Shown: positions 35,721 through 44,543, numbered from the stretch's first letter. The stretch: DNA of 64,000 nt from Microbulbifer sp. GL-2 (GCF_007183175.1 NZ_AP019807.1:1305001-1369000), one strand, 5' to 3'. Notes: generated by a model not told the origin, from the sequence alone. Numbers and translations are program-made.

Positions 35721-36161
35721 ATGTTTTTTCTCAAAGAATTGCCCTCGCAGCAGATGGTTGAGGGATATACCAAACAATTTTCTGTAAAAGATCCCGCTGC
35801 CATTCAGGACGCACTTACCATGATGCGGGATGCAAGCCTGCTTTTGCGGGAACTGGAAAGCTATTTTTCCGAGCACAGCACTTCGCAGCTACGTTTCTTA
35901 GTGTTGATCGTTATTGACCGAGAGCCACAAAAACAGAGTTTATTAGCTTCAGAAATTGCAGAGCGTATCGATGTTTCCAGACCGGTAATGACACGCACTC
36001 TGAAAAGTATGCTGGAGAATAAGCTTATCACCATGGAAGCCGACTCCAGCGATGGCAGGGCCAAAAGTATAGCACTTAGCAAGAGTGGAAAACTATTTTT
36101 GAAGAAAATATTACCAGGATACTATCAGGTAATATCCAGCTTTATGGAGGGACTGAAATAA
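35721..36161 (+). CDS. MarR family transcriptional regulator
   Basis: This is a 146-residue winged-helix regulator. Helix-turn-helix: LLASEIAERIDVSRPVMTRTLKSMLENKLI. Wing: MEADSSDGRAKSIALSKSGKLFL, with the conserved D-xR (SDGRAKS). N- and C-terminal helices for dimerisation surround it. Most MarR proteins repress their own operon and release DNA on binding phenolics or on Cys oxidation. No Cys is seen in the DNA-binding part, so a ligand-sensing mode is more likely. It lies 7 bases after the monooxygenase gene and shares its last base with the next gene's ATG. Confidence 0.9.
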   Translation: MFFLKELPSQQMVEGYTKQFSVKDPAAIQDALTMMRDASLLLRELESYFSEHSTSQLRFLVLIVIDREPQKQSLLASEIAERIDVSRPVMTRTLKSMLENKLITMEADSSDGRAKSIALSKSGKLFLKKILPGYYQVISSFMEGLK

Positions 36162-36358
36162 TGAAAAAATCTTTACTACACGCCCTATGTATATGGGCGC
36201 TGGTTTACCCTATTGTCACTCTTCTTCTATTAGCGCTACAGGCGCTGGAGCTTCAAATCGCTATCGGATTCAAGGCCTTGATAATGACAGCTGTTCTCGT
36301 CCCACTGATGTATTTCTATCTTGTCCCTAAGGTAAATCAATTTTTGGCCCGGCATTAG
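36161..36358 (+). CDS. Small two-helix membrane protein (DUF2798-like)
   Basis: This 65-residue protein has two membrane helices (about 6-28 and 34-56) and a positively charged end. The pattern LLHALCIWALVYPIVTLLL, then PLMYFYLVPKV recalls DUF2798-type proteins. That match is from memory and is weak. Its ATG overlaps the marR stop, so it is translationally coupled. A terminator overlaps its stop codon. The role in the stress operon is unknown. Confidence 0.7.
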   Translation: MKKSLLHALCIWALVYPIVTLLLLALQALELQIAIGFKALIMTAVLVPLMYFYLVPKVNQFLARH

Positions 36359-36377
36359 TTCTGCCAGGCCATGTTTT
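36345..36377 (+). terminator. Terminator of the marR operon
   Basis: The stem TGGCC-c-GGCA with TGCC-a-GGCCA (one mismatch, 7-base loop) spans the stop codon at 36356-36358 and is followed by TGTTTTATA. Confidence 0.7.
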
Positions 36378-36390
36378 ATATCGCCAATAT

Positions 36391-37263
36391 CTAATCAGCT
36401 GAACCTTTCTCAGTCTCTAGCTTTTTATTTAATTTTGCTTCCGCTTTCTCTGCATATTGAAGACAGCTCACTGATTTTTTCTGCGTAGCCATATTTTTAA
36501 ACTCCCAGCCGCTGGCAGGTGCATGAGGGGTGAGTAGTAAATCACAAGGTAAATCGCGCACATGGGCAAAGCTTGTGCGGAAGTCCTCTACGATATTGGG
36601 GTAGCGGCGATTATCAATCAGTTGATAACCAGGTGCTGTAAGGCTATCCACATAAGCGATGTCTGTAGTTTTACCTTCAACTTTGTCTTCCCAGGTCCAG
36701 GCCATGCTACCTGGTGTATGGCCTGGGATAAAATGTACGCGTAGACGCAAATTTCCTAGAACAACCTGCTCGCCATCATGCAGGATACGATCCGCCTTTA
36801 TCGGCGGATATAAGATTTTATCGGCAAAGTGAATATCATTGGCTCCACCGCGAGCCATTAACACAGCTGACTCGGCATTGGTTACTACCTGTGCACCAGT
36901 CACGCGTTTTAGCTCAGCTAAGGAACCTATGTGGTCTGCATGGGCCTGACTGTGCAAGATTAATTTGAGATCCGTGGGGGCGACTCCCAATCGGCGCATA
37001 TTCTCCAATAAATGCTCGGCCGTCTGCTCCATGCCACCATCAATTAGAATCGAGCCTTCTTTGCCTTTTAATAACAGTGAGGTAATTCCCTCGGTACCTA
37101 CTTGCCATGTGTTATCTGCAATCCTTAGAGGCGCTACTGGCTGGCGCCAGGATTCTGGTACTTTGTAAGTTTCCAGTTGTGGTAAGACAGCAAAGTTTTC
37201 CGCTGCTGAAAAACTGGAATAAGCTGCTATTACTATTGCGGCTAACTTGATTCTTATATTCAT
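36391..37263 (-). CDS. Subclass B3-type metallo-beta-lactamase fold hydrolase with Gln in the first metal position
   Basis: This 290-residue exported enzyme has a signal peptide (about 1-21) and the metallo-beta-lactamase fold. The first metal motif reads Q106-A-H108-A-D110-H111, with Gln where typical B3 enzymes have His. It is followed by H182 in GHTPGS and H247 in TPHAPAS. The segment DSLTAPGYQL matches the B3 loop with the Ser that replaces the usual Cys. The Gln form is known from GOB-type enzymes and other B3 variants. It may hydrolyse beta-lactams, but a different ester/amide substrate is possible. It lies 9 bases downstream of an alpha/beta hydrolase gene on the same strand. Confidence 0.85.
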   Translation of the reverse strand: MNIRIKLAAIVIAAYSSFSAAENFAVLPQLETYKVPESWRQPVAPLRIADNTWQVGTEGITSLLLKGKEGSILIDGGMEQTAEHLLENMRRLGVAPTDLKLILHSQAHADHIGSLAELKRVTGAQVVTNAESAVLMARGGANDIHFADKILYPPIKADRILHDGEQVVLGNLRLRVHFIPGHTPGSMAWTWEDKVEGKTTDIAYVDSLTAPGYQLIDNRRYPNIVEDFRTSFAHVRDLPCDLLLTPHAPASGWEFKNMATQKKSVSCLQYAEKAEAKLNKKLETEKGSAD

Positions 37264-37272
37264 CTATCAGTC

Positions 37273-38232
37273 TCAACTTTTACCGGCACCAGAGATACAC
37301 CCGGGAGCCCCATTTCGTGCAGTCTTGTTAATCCATCCAGCAATTCTATCAAAGACTTTTCCCCGATGATTTACACCTTCTTTATCTGTCATATAGTGAT
37401 CGTAACCGGGGTACTCCCAATAAGTCAGCTCACAACGTCCGGCTGATGCGTAGGCATCTCGTGCTGCTCGGCCGGAACTGACCGGGGCAGATTTATCTTC
37501 TGCACCCTGGATCAATAATACGGGGGCATGGCTGTTCAATAAATCATTGACCGGTACCCGATCGGCGACATCGGCCCACCAACGCATAGAGTTTCCACCC
37601 CAGACTTCCGCACTTTTAGGATTAGCTTGGGCATAGGCGAGTTTGGCATCTACCTCTTTAGCTACATGGGGAGGAACCAAACTCTTTAACACTTGAGAGA
37701 ATGACTCCCCCAGCCCACTGGAAAAGACCACTGAGGCATCGGGATTCAACCGGGGCGCCAGTCGTGCAACAAGGTCACCACCCTCGGAACCACCAAGCAG
37801 GACCAATTTGCCATTCCACCAATCAGCGCCACGCAATTCGTTAACAATTTGCACCACATCTACTGTGCGCTGCTCAACCGTGTGATTAGCCACATATTCC
37901 TGGGAGCAATCTTTAAATTGCTCTTCGGGGCGGTCGGCATGAGTTACGCCGTATTTTTCTACCATTAAAATCGCATAGCCCGCGGCCATCCCCTTCGCCT
38001 GCTGCAGAGTGGTATTTTTAATAGCTGGCAGGCAGCCGGAACCCTGGGCCAGCAGGAACAAATCATATTTACCCTGATCGGACGGTTTCTCCAAGGACCA
38101 ATACAACGATGATCCATCCGGGCGCTTACTGATATTGAGAAGAGGTTCGGCAGACACGCCGAGATGAATAGCCGCTAGCAGAAAGCCCGTGGCCGTTATA
38201 AAGATTGATTTAAAAGAAAGCCTCTGTCCCAT
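37273..38232 (-). CDS. Exported alpha/beta hydrolase
   Basis: This 319-residue protein has a signal peptide (about 1-28, ending GVSA-EP) and an alpha/beta-hydrolase domain. The nucleophile is S149 in LLGGSEGGDL, the probable acid is D246 in QGAEDKSAPV and the His is H279 in GYDHYM. Two Cys in the N-terminal half and two near the C-terminus could form periplasmic disulfides. It is the first gene of a two-gene unit with the B3-type metallo-hydrolase. A shared periplasmic substrate is possible but unproven. I do not recognise a precise subfamily. Confidence 0.83.
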   Translation of the reverse strand: MGQRLSFKSIFITATGFLLAAIHLGVSAEPLLNISKRPDGSSLYWSLEKPSDQGKYDLFLLAQGSGCLPAIKNTTLQQAKGMAAGYAILMVEKYGVTHADRPEEQFKDCSQEYVANHTVEQRTVDVVQIVNELRGADWWNGKLVLLGGSEGGDLVARLAPRLNPDASVVFSSGLGESFSQVLKSLVPPHVAKEVDAKLAYAQANPKSAEVWGGNSMRWWADVADRVPVNDLLNSHAPVLLIQGAEDKSAPVSSGRAARDAYASAGRCELTYWEYPGYDHYMTDKEGVNHRGKVFDRIAGWINKTARNGAPGCISGAGKS

Positions 38233-38373
38233 AGCGAAAACTCCCTGCCCTCACCTGGAAACGAAGGCGAGGGTATATTGGCTTGGTTATTGTTAGTAAA
38301 AGGGCTAATGCCCACTCACTTATCCGAACCCAGGCAAAAGCAATGGTTCCCAAGCTAACAGAAGCTAATCACA

Positions 38374-38931
38374 TCAAACTTTTTTCCAATTATCTGCACT
38401 TAAACGATACAGGCAGTGACGCTGCAAAGGGTTTTCGTTGGGAATCGACGGATGTTCAAACACCAGCGCATCCCGCTGCATACCCAGCCGCTCCATTACT
38501 CGTTGGGAGCGAATATTTTGTAACGGCGTGTAGGAAACTACTTCCGTAAGCTGTAAGGTACCAAAGGCTACCTGCAGGGACGCACGCGCAGCTTCGCTAG
38601 CATAGCCTTTACCCCAGAATGGGTGAGCCAGTCGCCAGCCAATCTCTACCGCCGGGGCAAAGGGCAGGTCATCGGTAACATTTTTTATACCGACAAAGCC
38701 GAGAAACTCGCCGGTTTCTCTAAGCTCCAGCGCCCAGAATCCCCACCCATAATTATCTATATGCGTGCGACTACGCTCGACACCGGCATCACTTTCTTCC
38801 CGTGTAAGTAGCGCGGGGAAAAACTCCATAACGCTGGGGTCGGCATTCATTGCGGCAAATGCAGGTTTGTCTTCCTCGCACCACTGGCGTAGCTGCAAGC
38901 GCTCGGTACTTGGTTGTATTAATTCAGGCAT
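38374..38931 (-). CDS. GNAT family N-acetyltransferase (RimJ/RimL-like)
   Basis: This 185-residue GNAT has TERLQLRQWCEEDKPAFAAMNADPSVMEFFP at the N-terminus, the acceptor core EIGWRLAHPFWGKGYASEAARA with the acetyl-CoA pyrophosphate loop, and NIRSQRVMERLGM in the last motif. This is the RimJ/RimL-type pattern acting on protein N-termini or small molecules; the substrate is unknown. It is 7 bases downstream of the next GNAT gene, so the two are co-transcribed. Confidence 0.9.
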   Translation of the reverse strand: MPELIQPSTERLQLRQWCEEDKPAFAAMNADPSVMEFFPALLTREESDAGVERSRTHIDNYGWGFWALELRETGEFLGFVGIKNVTDDLPFAPAVEIGWRLAHPFWGKGYASEAARASLQVAFGTLQLTEVVSYTPLQNIRSQRVMERLGMQRDALVFEHPSIPNENPLQRHCLYRLSADNWKKV

Positions 38932-38938
38932 CGGAAAA

Positions 38939-39445
38939 TCACTGTTTTGTTATCTGTTCTCGCTGAAAGTCTTCAGCCGGTGCGACCATAAAATCACACA
39001 GATCAAGCCATTCGCGATGCTCTGGGTAAGCCACTTCTACAAAACCCAGTTTTTCATAGAGCCCCCGTGCCGCCAAATTAGTACGCAGAACAAACAGGGA
39101 ACATTCAGTTACACCCAAGTCCCGGATACCGATTTTTGCGAGCTGAGTAACCAGAGTTCCCCCCAGACCAGCCCCACGATGATTGGGGGAAACGATTAAA
39201 CGCCCCAAATGACAGCGGCCCAGGTGGAGGTAATATTGACCGAAGGCCAGCATCCCCCCCTCACAGTCCTGAAGAACATAGCTTGGCAACTCTGGCCAGC
39301 GGCAATCTTTAAGAAAAGACGCCTGATCGAAAGGGAAACGAAAATTTGGGCCACCCCACTGTTGGCACTGCTGCCGATCCGGCAACCAGGACATCAGAGT
39401 CGGCAGGTGCCTTTGCTGCAATGGCCCCAGCCTTACGCTTTCCAT
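38939..39445 (-). CDS. GNAT family N-acetyltransferase
   Basis: This 168-residue GNAT starts at the ATG at 39445 (MESVRLGPLQQRHL) behind GGGGGGAG. A GTG five codons upstream is in frame but too close to that ribosome binding site. Motif A reads LGRLIVSPNHRGAGLGGTLVTQL, with the RGxGxG-type CoA loop, followed by ECSLFVLRTNLAARGLYEKLGFVEV. The substrate is unknown. It lies between the YaiI gene (15 bases) and the RimJ-like GNAT gene (7 bases) in a co-directional run. Confidence 0.88.
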   Translation of the reverse strand: MESVRLGPLQQRHLPTLMSWLPDRQQCQQWGGPNFRFPFDQASFLKDCRWPELPSYVLQDCEGGMLAFGQYYLHLGRCHLGRLIVSPNHRGAGLGGTLVTQLAKIGIRDLGVTECSLFVLRTNLAARGLYEKLGFVEVAYPEHREWLDLCDFMVAPAEDFQREQITKQ

Positions 39446-39460
39446 TGTTACTCCCCCCAC

Positions 39461-39913
39461 CTACTTGCGACTTTTTGCCAACCACTGGTCCAACTGGTCG
39501 GCAAAAGCTTTGCGGTCTGCCTGGTTTAATGCCGGTGGCCCGCCGGTATGTACACCACTGGAACGCAGGGTATCCATAAAATCCCGCATATTCAGGCGCG
39601 CACGAATATTGGCTTTGGTATAGCGCTCACCACGGGGGTTCAGGGCCTCGGCATTCTTATCGATTACTTCAGCTGCCAGGGGAATATCGCTGGTAATCAC
39701 CAGATCACCCGCTTCGCAACGCTGTACGATTTCGTTATCGGCCACATCGAAGCCGGCGGTAACCTGCAAGGAGCGTATATAGCGGGATGGAGGCACCTTT
39801 ACCGCTTGATTTGCCACCAAAGTCATTTCTGTGGCTGTGCGCTCTGCAGCGCGGAACAGGATTTCCTTGATGACTACAGGGCAGGCATCGGCATCGACCC
39901 AGATTTTTGTCAT
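39461..39913 (-). CDS. YaiI/YqxD family protein (UPF0178)
   Basis: This 150-residue protein matches the family closely: IWVDADACPVVIKEILFRAA at the N-terminus, then VANQAVKVPPS and DLVITSDIPLAAEVIDKNAEALNPRG. The TADACP and DIPLA motifs place it in a PIN-like nuclease fold group of unknown substrate. It overlaps the DUF3565 gene by four bases. Confidence 0.93.
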   Translation of the reverse strand: MTKIWVDADACPVVIKEILFRAAERTATEMTLVANQAVKVPPSRYIRSLQVTAGFDVADNEIVQRCEAGDLVITSDIPLAAEVIDKNAEALNPRGERYTKANIRARLNMRDFMDTLRSSGVHTGGPPALNQADRKAFADQLDQWLAKSRK

Positions 39914-40134
39914 GGTTGTACAGCCTTTTCGAGTGTGTCGGGCGGCGCGCCCTCATCGCATTTCTTACAGTTGAGCTGGAAACCCAGCATCGAATCTCGC
40001 CCCGCCTCAGTAATCACCCAGGGCCTGTTAGTCCAGGGCGGATTGTGGCGCACATGCTGGAAGTGACCACAAGCGAGTTCGGCCACCCAATGATCTTCAT
40101 CATCCAGGTGATAGCCAGCAATGGGTTGCTGCAT
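39910..40134 (-). CDS. DUF3565 domain protein
   Basis: This 74-residue protein has the DUF3565 features: GYHLDDEDHWVAELACGHFQHVRHNPPW, then RPWVITEAGR and a CKKC pair. The Cys/His set (CGH..H..H and CxxC) suggests a bound zinc. The function is unknown. Its stop overlaps the ATG of the YaiI-family gene, so it leads a four-gene minus-strand run (DUF3565, YaiI, two GNATs). Confidence 0.88.
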   Translation of the reverse strand: MQQPIAGYHLDDEDHWVAELACGHFQHVRHNPPWTNRPWVITEAGRDSMLGFQLNCKKCDEGAPPDTLEKAVQP

Positions 40135-40287
40135 GGGATTTCTGGTCCGGAGAATAAGGCGCAGTTATAGCCAATCCCACTGACAAAGTACACGCATGTC
40201 CGGACGTTCACTCATGTGCTGGGAGGATAAGAGCCAAGGCTGATAGAATCCCCCGCTCTCTCGCCAAGCGAAAATGCAGCTCCATCT

Positions 40288-42321
40288 ATGACCCAACTCA
40301 ACCCCCGCCAGTCAGAAGCAGTGAAGTATGTCGACGGCCCCTGCCTGGTGCTGGCCGGCGCCGGCTCCGGCAAGACCAGTGTTATCACCCGCAAGATCGC
40401 CTACCTGATCGAGCAGTGTGGCTACGCCGCACGCAATATCGCCGCCCTCACCTTTACCAATAAGGCGGCGCGGGAGATGAAAGAGCGGGTGAGCAAGCTG
40501 CTGGCGGGCCCTGATGGCAAGCGCTCCAAAGCCAGCCACGGTCTCACCGTATCCACCTTCCACAACCTGGGGCTGAACATCCTGCGCAAGGAGCATCGCG
40601 CCGCCGGATTTAAGCCCGGCTTCTCCATCTTTGATGCCGAGGATGCCCGCGCCCTGATCAAAGAACTGATGTTGCGCGATGGCGACCTGGATACAGACCT
40701 GCTCGACCGCGTACAGAACCAGATCTCCAACTGGAAGAACGATATGCTCACCCCGCGCCGTGCCCTGGAGCAGGCGCAGAGCCCCGGAGAGCAGGCCATT
40801 GCCATCGCCTACGATCGCTACTGCGAAGCTCTAAAGGCCTACAATGCCGTCGACTTCGACGACCTGATCCTGCTGCCGGTACAACTGTTCGACAAAGATC
40901 CTGAACTGCTGCAACGCTGGCGCAGGAAGATCCGCTACCTGCTGGTAGACGAATACCAGGACACCAACAATTCCCAGTACTTGCTGGTGAAACTGCTGGT
41001 CGGTGGGCGCGGTGGCCTCACGGTGGTGGGAGATGATGATCAGTCTATCTACGCCTGGCGCGGCGCACGCCCGGAAAACATGAGCTCGCTCAAATCCGAT
41101 TTCCCCAACCTGCGCCTGATCAAGCTGGAGCAGAACTACCGTTCCACCAGCCGTATCCTCAAAGTCGCCAACCACCTGATTGCTCACAACCCTCACGACT
41201 TCGATAAGGCACTGTGGTCTGACCGCGGCCTGGGGGAAGAAATTCGCGTGCTCAAAGTCGCCAATGAAAACGAGGAAGCGGAGCGGGTCGCCAACGAGAT
41301 ATTCCTGCAAAAGAGCCGCCGCGGTTGCAAGTTTATGGATTTTGCCGTGCTCTATCGCGGCAATCACCAGGCGCGCCTTCTTGAGATGAAGCTGCAAGAG
41401 CATCAGGTTCCCTACCAGATGTCTGGCGGCACCTCCTTCTTCGCCCGCGCTGAGATCAAGGACGTGATGGCTTATCTGCGCCTGCTGGTAAACCCGGACG
41501 ACGACAACGCCTTCCTGCGGATTATTAACACTCCGCGCCGCCAGATAGGTACCAGCAGTCTGGAAGCATTGGGCAACTATGCCAAAGGCCGCGAGATCTC
41601 CATGTTTAAAGCCTGCTCAGAGCTTGGCTTTAAGGAACATATCAACGAGCAGGGCTACGAGCGCCTCAATCGCTTCGCCCTGTGGCTCGAAAATGTGCAG
41701 CGCAACTGTCGTGATACCACCGCCAATGGCGCCTTGCGTGAGATGCTGGAGGATATCGACTACGCCGGCTGGCTCTCGCAAAACGCCAGCAGCGAAAAGG
41801 TGGCCGAGAAGCGCATGGAGAATGTGTACTGGCTGCTGGAAAGCCTCAACAAGATTATGGAAGGCACCGACGATGAGCTGGAGCAGGACATTCGCCTGGA
41901 GCAGGCCATCTCCAAACTGATCCTGCGAGATATGCTGGAGCGCCAGGAGGAAGAGGAAGCCACCGATAAGGTCAGCCTGATGACCCTGCATGCCGCCAAG
42001 GGCCTCGAATTCCCCCATGTTTTTATGATCGGCATGGAAGAAAACCTATTGCCGCATCGCAACAGCATCGAAGATGACAATATCGAAGAAGAGCGCCGCC
42101 TCACCTACGTCGGCATCACCCGCGCCCAGCGCACCCTAACCATGACACTGGCGGGCAAGCGCAAGCAGTTCGGCGAAACCCAGGACACCACGCCCAGCCG
42201 TTTTATCGACGAACTGCCGGAGGAGGATGTGTTATTGGAAGGCTTTGGCAAGACTACGCCGGAACAGAATCAGGCCAAGGGGGAGGAAACTTTGGGGTCT
42301 TTATTGAGTATGTTTGATTGA
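40288..42321 (+). CDS. rep: ATP-dependent DNA helicase Rep
   Basis: Rep is the superfamily 1A helicase that clears replication forks. The 677 residues include the Q-motif LNPRQSEAV, Walker A AGAGSGKT near 23-30, motif II VDEYQDTN, motif III GDDDQSIYAWRGA, motif IV LEQNYRS, and motifs V/VI TLHAAKGLEFPHV and EERRLTYVGITRAQ. The length and the C-terminal half fit Rep rather than UvrD (longer). It is monocistronic and ends at a bidirectional terminator shared with the cytochrome gene. Confidence 0.95.
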   Translation: MTQLNPRQSEAVKYVDGPCLVLAGAGSGKTSVITRKIAYLIEQCGYAARNIAALTFTNKAAREMKERVSKLLAGPDGKRSKASHGLTVSTFHNLGLNILRKEHRAAGFKPGFSIFDAEDARALIKELMLRDGDLDTDLLDRVQNQISNWKNDMLTPRRALEQAQSPGEQAIAIAYDRYCEALKAYNAVDFDDLILLPVQLFDKDPELLQRWRRKIRYLLVDEYQDTNNSQYLLVKLLVGGRGGLTVVGDDDQSIYAWRGARPENMSSLKSDFPNLRLIKLEQNYRSTSRILKVANHLIAHNPHDFDKALWSDRGLGEEIRVLKVANENEEAERVANEIFLQKSRRGCKFMDFAVLYRGNHQARLLEMKLQEHQVPYQMSGGTSFFARAEIKDVMAYLRLLVNPDDDNAFLRIINTPRRQIGTSSLEALGNYAKGREISMFKACSELGFKEHINEQGYERLNRFALWLENVQRNCRDTTANGALREMLEDIDYAGWLSQNASSEKVAEKRMENVYWLLESLNKIMEGTDDELEQDIRLEQAISKLILRDMLERQEEEEATDKVSLMTLHAAKGLEFPHVFMIGMEENLLPHRNSIEDDNIEEERRLTYVGITRAQRTLTMTLAGKRKQFGETQDTTPSRFIDELPEEDVLLEGFGKTTPEQNQAKGEETLGSLLSMFD

Positions 42322-42353
42322 GGAGTATGATCCTGTCGATCAACTCTGCAAAC

Positions 42354-42383
42354 AAAAAAGGCCACTCAATGAGCGGCCTTTTC
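42354..42383. terminator. Bidirectional terminator rep / cytochrome c
   Basis: The stem AAAAGGCC-a-CTCA with TGAG-c-GGCCTTTT has A-rich and T-rich flanks on either side and lies between the convergent rep and cytochrome genes. Confidence 0.8.
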
Positions 42384-42399
42384 GATAGTAAGTAGAAGC

Positions 42400-42819
42400 T
42401 TACTTACTGTTATCCACCATGTAGTCCACAGCGGCTTTAATCTCACCATCGCTACAATCCATACACAGGCCCTTAGGCGGCATGGCATTGATGCCATTAA
42501 TAGCATTGGTATAAAGAGTGTCCATGCCCTTGGCAATACGCGGTGCCCAGGCAGCGGCATCACCAAACTTGGGCGCACCTGCAATACCCATAGCATGACA
42601 GGTTGTACAGCTGGCATTGTAAACAGCCTCACCGCTACGGGCGCCGCCACTTGCACCCTCAGGAGCAGCCGCTACTGCTGCCGCACACTCCTCGCCTTTC
42701 ATGCAGGTCTCACCTGCTGGAGCAATGCGCTCTGCAATCTTTTCATCAACAGACTGCTGGGCCACTGCCGCAGCCGCACTGACGGCCAGTACCGCCACAA
42801 TACCCAAAATACTCTTCAT
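42400..42819 (-). CDS. Periplasmic cytochrome c5-type protein
   Basis: This 139-residue exported cytochrome has a signal peptide (MKSILGIVAVLAVSAAAAVAQ), a Cys-containing linker (TCMKGEECAAAV), then a c5-like domain with heme motif C71-T-T-C74-H75 and the axial Met in INAMPPKG. Two further Cys (LCMDCSDGE) match the disulfide of cytochrome c5. It probably carries electrons in the periplasm; the partner is unknown. It is monocistronic. Confidence 0.92.
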   Translation of the reverse strand: MKSILGIVAVLAVSAAAAVAQQSVDEKIAERIAPAGETCMKGEECAAAVAAAPEGASGGARSGEAVYNASCTTCHAMGIAGAPKFGDAAAWAPRIAKGMDTLYTNAINGINAMPPKGLCMDCSDGEIKAAVDYMVDNSK

Positions 42820-42971
42820 ACTATTCCCCCAAAGGACCGAAGTGAGATGGCCCGTAGACTATCGATTTACTGCCGCAAACTTCTACGCCGCGCATTATAA
42901 GCACTGTGCCGCCCCCTGCCAAAGCCTACTTGGCTCCACTATAAGTCCTTTCGCACACCACTACCCTTCTG

Positions 42972-42977
42972 TATAAT
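42972..42977 (+). promoter_or_regulatory. -10 element of the tRNA-Arg gene
   Basis: TATAAT lies 31 bases before the tRNA 5' end. The -35 region (TTTCGC, spacer 17) is a weak match. Confidence 0.5.
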
Positions 42978-43008
42978 CCGCCTCCCACTGGCACGGTAAG
43001 CCAGTCAG

Positions 43009-43081
<73 letters not shown>

Positions 43082-43085
<4 letters not shown>

Positions 43086-43127
43086 TATACAAAGAAGCCC
43101 GCTTATGCGGGCTTCTTTGTATATGGC
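43082..43127 (+). terminator. 21-bp perfect hairpin overlapping the tRNA CCA end
   Basis: The left arm CCATATACAAAGAAGCCCGC (43083-43102) and its exact complement (43107-43126) form a stem with a TTAT loop, extended by one G-C pair. The left arm starts at the CCA of the tRNA, so the precursor 3' end is sequestered until processed. Confidence 0.75.
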
Positions 43128-43130
43128 TAA

Positions 43131-43230
43131 CTCCCAGGTTTTGTTCGAACTCAGGTTCGACTCGGAGGCAGCAAAGCTGCCGGAGAGCAGCGAGCCCAAA
43201 GGGCGAAGCTAATCCTCTCTAGTCCCGCTT
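43131..43230. repeat. Structured tRNA-like downstream element
   Basis: This stretch contains GTTCGAACTC, AGGTTCGACTC, the hairpin GGCAGC-AAA-GCTGCC, the hairpin GCCC-AAA-GGGC, and AATCCTCTC. Parts echo the T-arm and 3' end of the adjacent tRNA (AGGTTCGAATCCTCTC). It looks like a compound palindromic element or a scrambled tRNA remnant. No protein is encoded. Confidence 0.4.
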
Positions 43231-43301
43231 TAAACAATTTATATTGTGTATAGACTCATGCGAGCTTAAGTCCGACGCAAAAGTAGCTTAAAAAAAAGCC
43301 C

Positions 43302-44543
43302 CTACCCCAACGGCACCCCCAAAGGCTCAATCACTACTTGCTGCCCTGCCTCCGCACTACCACTCTCCCGCGCCAAAACAATAAAACAGTTAGCTGCAGC
43401 CAGGCCGGTAAGGATATGGCTTCCCTGGGTACCAACCGGCTCTACCACCAAGGTTCCACTATCATCGGTGCGATATACACCTCGCTGGAAATCGGTACGG
43501 CCGGGCTTTTTCTTCAGGGGTTTTAGAAGTTTGGCCTGCAAGGTTTGTGGGCCATTCCATTGGTCGCCTTTCATTACACTCAGGGCGGGCACGGCCAACT
43601 GGTAGAATGTAACCAGGGCGGAAACCGGGTTACCGGGTAAGCCAAAGAAAGGCGTTCCTTGCAGGAAGCCAAAAGCAAATGGCTTTCCGGGCTTCATCGC
43701 CACTTTCCAAAAGCCGATCTCTCCCAGTTCTTCCAACACTTCACGAGTGTAATCTGCCTCACCTACAGAGACACCGCCGGAGGTAATAATGGCATCGGCC
43801 TCTTGGGCCGCACCCTGCAAGGCATCAGTAATGGCCTGTTTATTATCTGGCAATATGCCCAGATCCAAGACCTCCAGATCCATCTGAGCTAAGGCGGCCA
43901 AAAGAGCGATGCGGTTGCTATCGTAGATATCGCCCTTGCCCAGGGCTTCACCGGGCTGACGCAGTTCATCACCAGTGGAGAAAAGTGCAATTACCGGCTT
44001 ACGCGCTACTGTGACAGTGCCTACACCTGCGGCGGCAAGAAGGGCGATGTGGGGAACACTGATACGTTCGCCTGCGTTAAGTAGAGGAGCGCCTTCAGTT
44101 ACATCTTCACCACAACGGCGAATATGGTCGCCGGGGCGAACTTCGCAATTAATACGAATCGACTCGCCCTGAGCATCGACATTTTCCTGCATCACCACGG
44201 TATCAGCCCCGGCAGGTACTGCGGCGCCAGTCATAATGCGCACGCAGGTGCCTGGGTTCACCACACCATCGAAGGGTGCGCCGGCAAAGGATTTACCGAT
44301 CAACTCCAGCGGTAAGCCACTGGCAAGGTCTTCAAAGCGTAGAGCGTAACCATCCATGGCGGAATTGTCGCAGGGCGGCAAGTTCACACCAGATGTGACA
44401 TCCTTGGCCAGCACCCGGCCATTCCCCTGTGCCAACGGCAGGGTCTGGGTTCCACTTACGGGATCAAGCGCCTGCAAAAGTTTTTCACGGGCGTTTTCTA
44501 TGGGCATTAAGCCAGGCTGGCTGCAACAATCGGTGGTGGGCAT
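43302..44543 (-). CDS. moeA: Molybdopterin molybdenumtransferase MoeA
   Basis: MoeA inserts molybdate into adenylylated molybdopterin to give active Moco. The 413 residues show NSAMDGYAL, the domain III motifs ALFSTGDEL and DSNRIALLAAL, ITSGGVSVGEADYTREVL and FGLPGNPVSALVTF. The N-terminal extension MPTTDCCSQPGLMPIENA is usual. It lies 46 bases downstream of narL on the same strand, apart from the main moa/mod operon, so Moco completion may be co-regulated with NarL. An oligo-T tract follows the stop, but the stem before it is weak. Confidence 0.95.
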   Translation of the reverse strand: MPTTDCCSQPGLMPIENAREKLLQALDPVSGTQTLPLAQGNGRVLAKDVTSGVNLPPCDNSAMDGYALRFEDLASGLPLELIGKSFAGAPFDGVVNPGTCVRIMTGAAVPAGADTVVMQENVDAQGESIRINCEVRPGDHIRRCGEDVTEGAPLLNAGERISVPHIALLAAAGVGTVTVARKPVIALFSTGDELRQPGEALGKGDIYDSNRIALLAALAQMDLEVLDLGILPDNKQAITDALQGAAQEADAIITSGGVSVGEADYTREVLEELGEIGFWKVAMKPGKPFAFGFLQGTPFFGLPGNPVSALVTFYQLAVPALSVMKGDQWNGPQTLQAKLLKPLKKKPGRTDFQRGVYRTDDSGTLVVEPVGTQGSHILTGLAAANCFIVLARESGSAEAGQQVVIEPLGVPLG

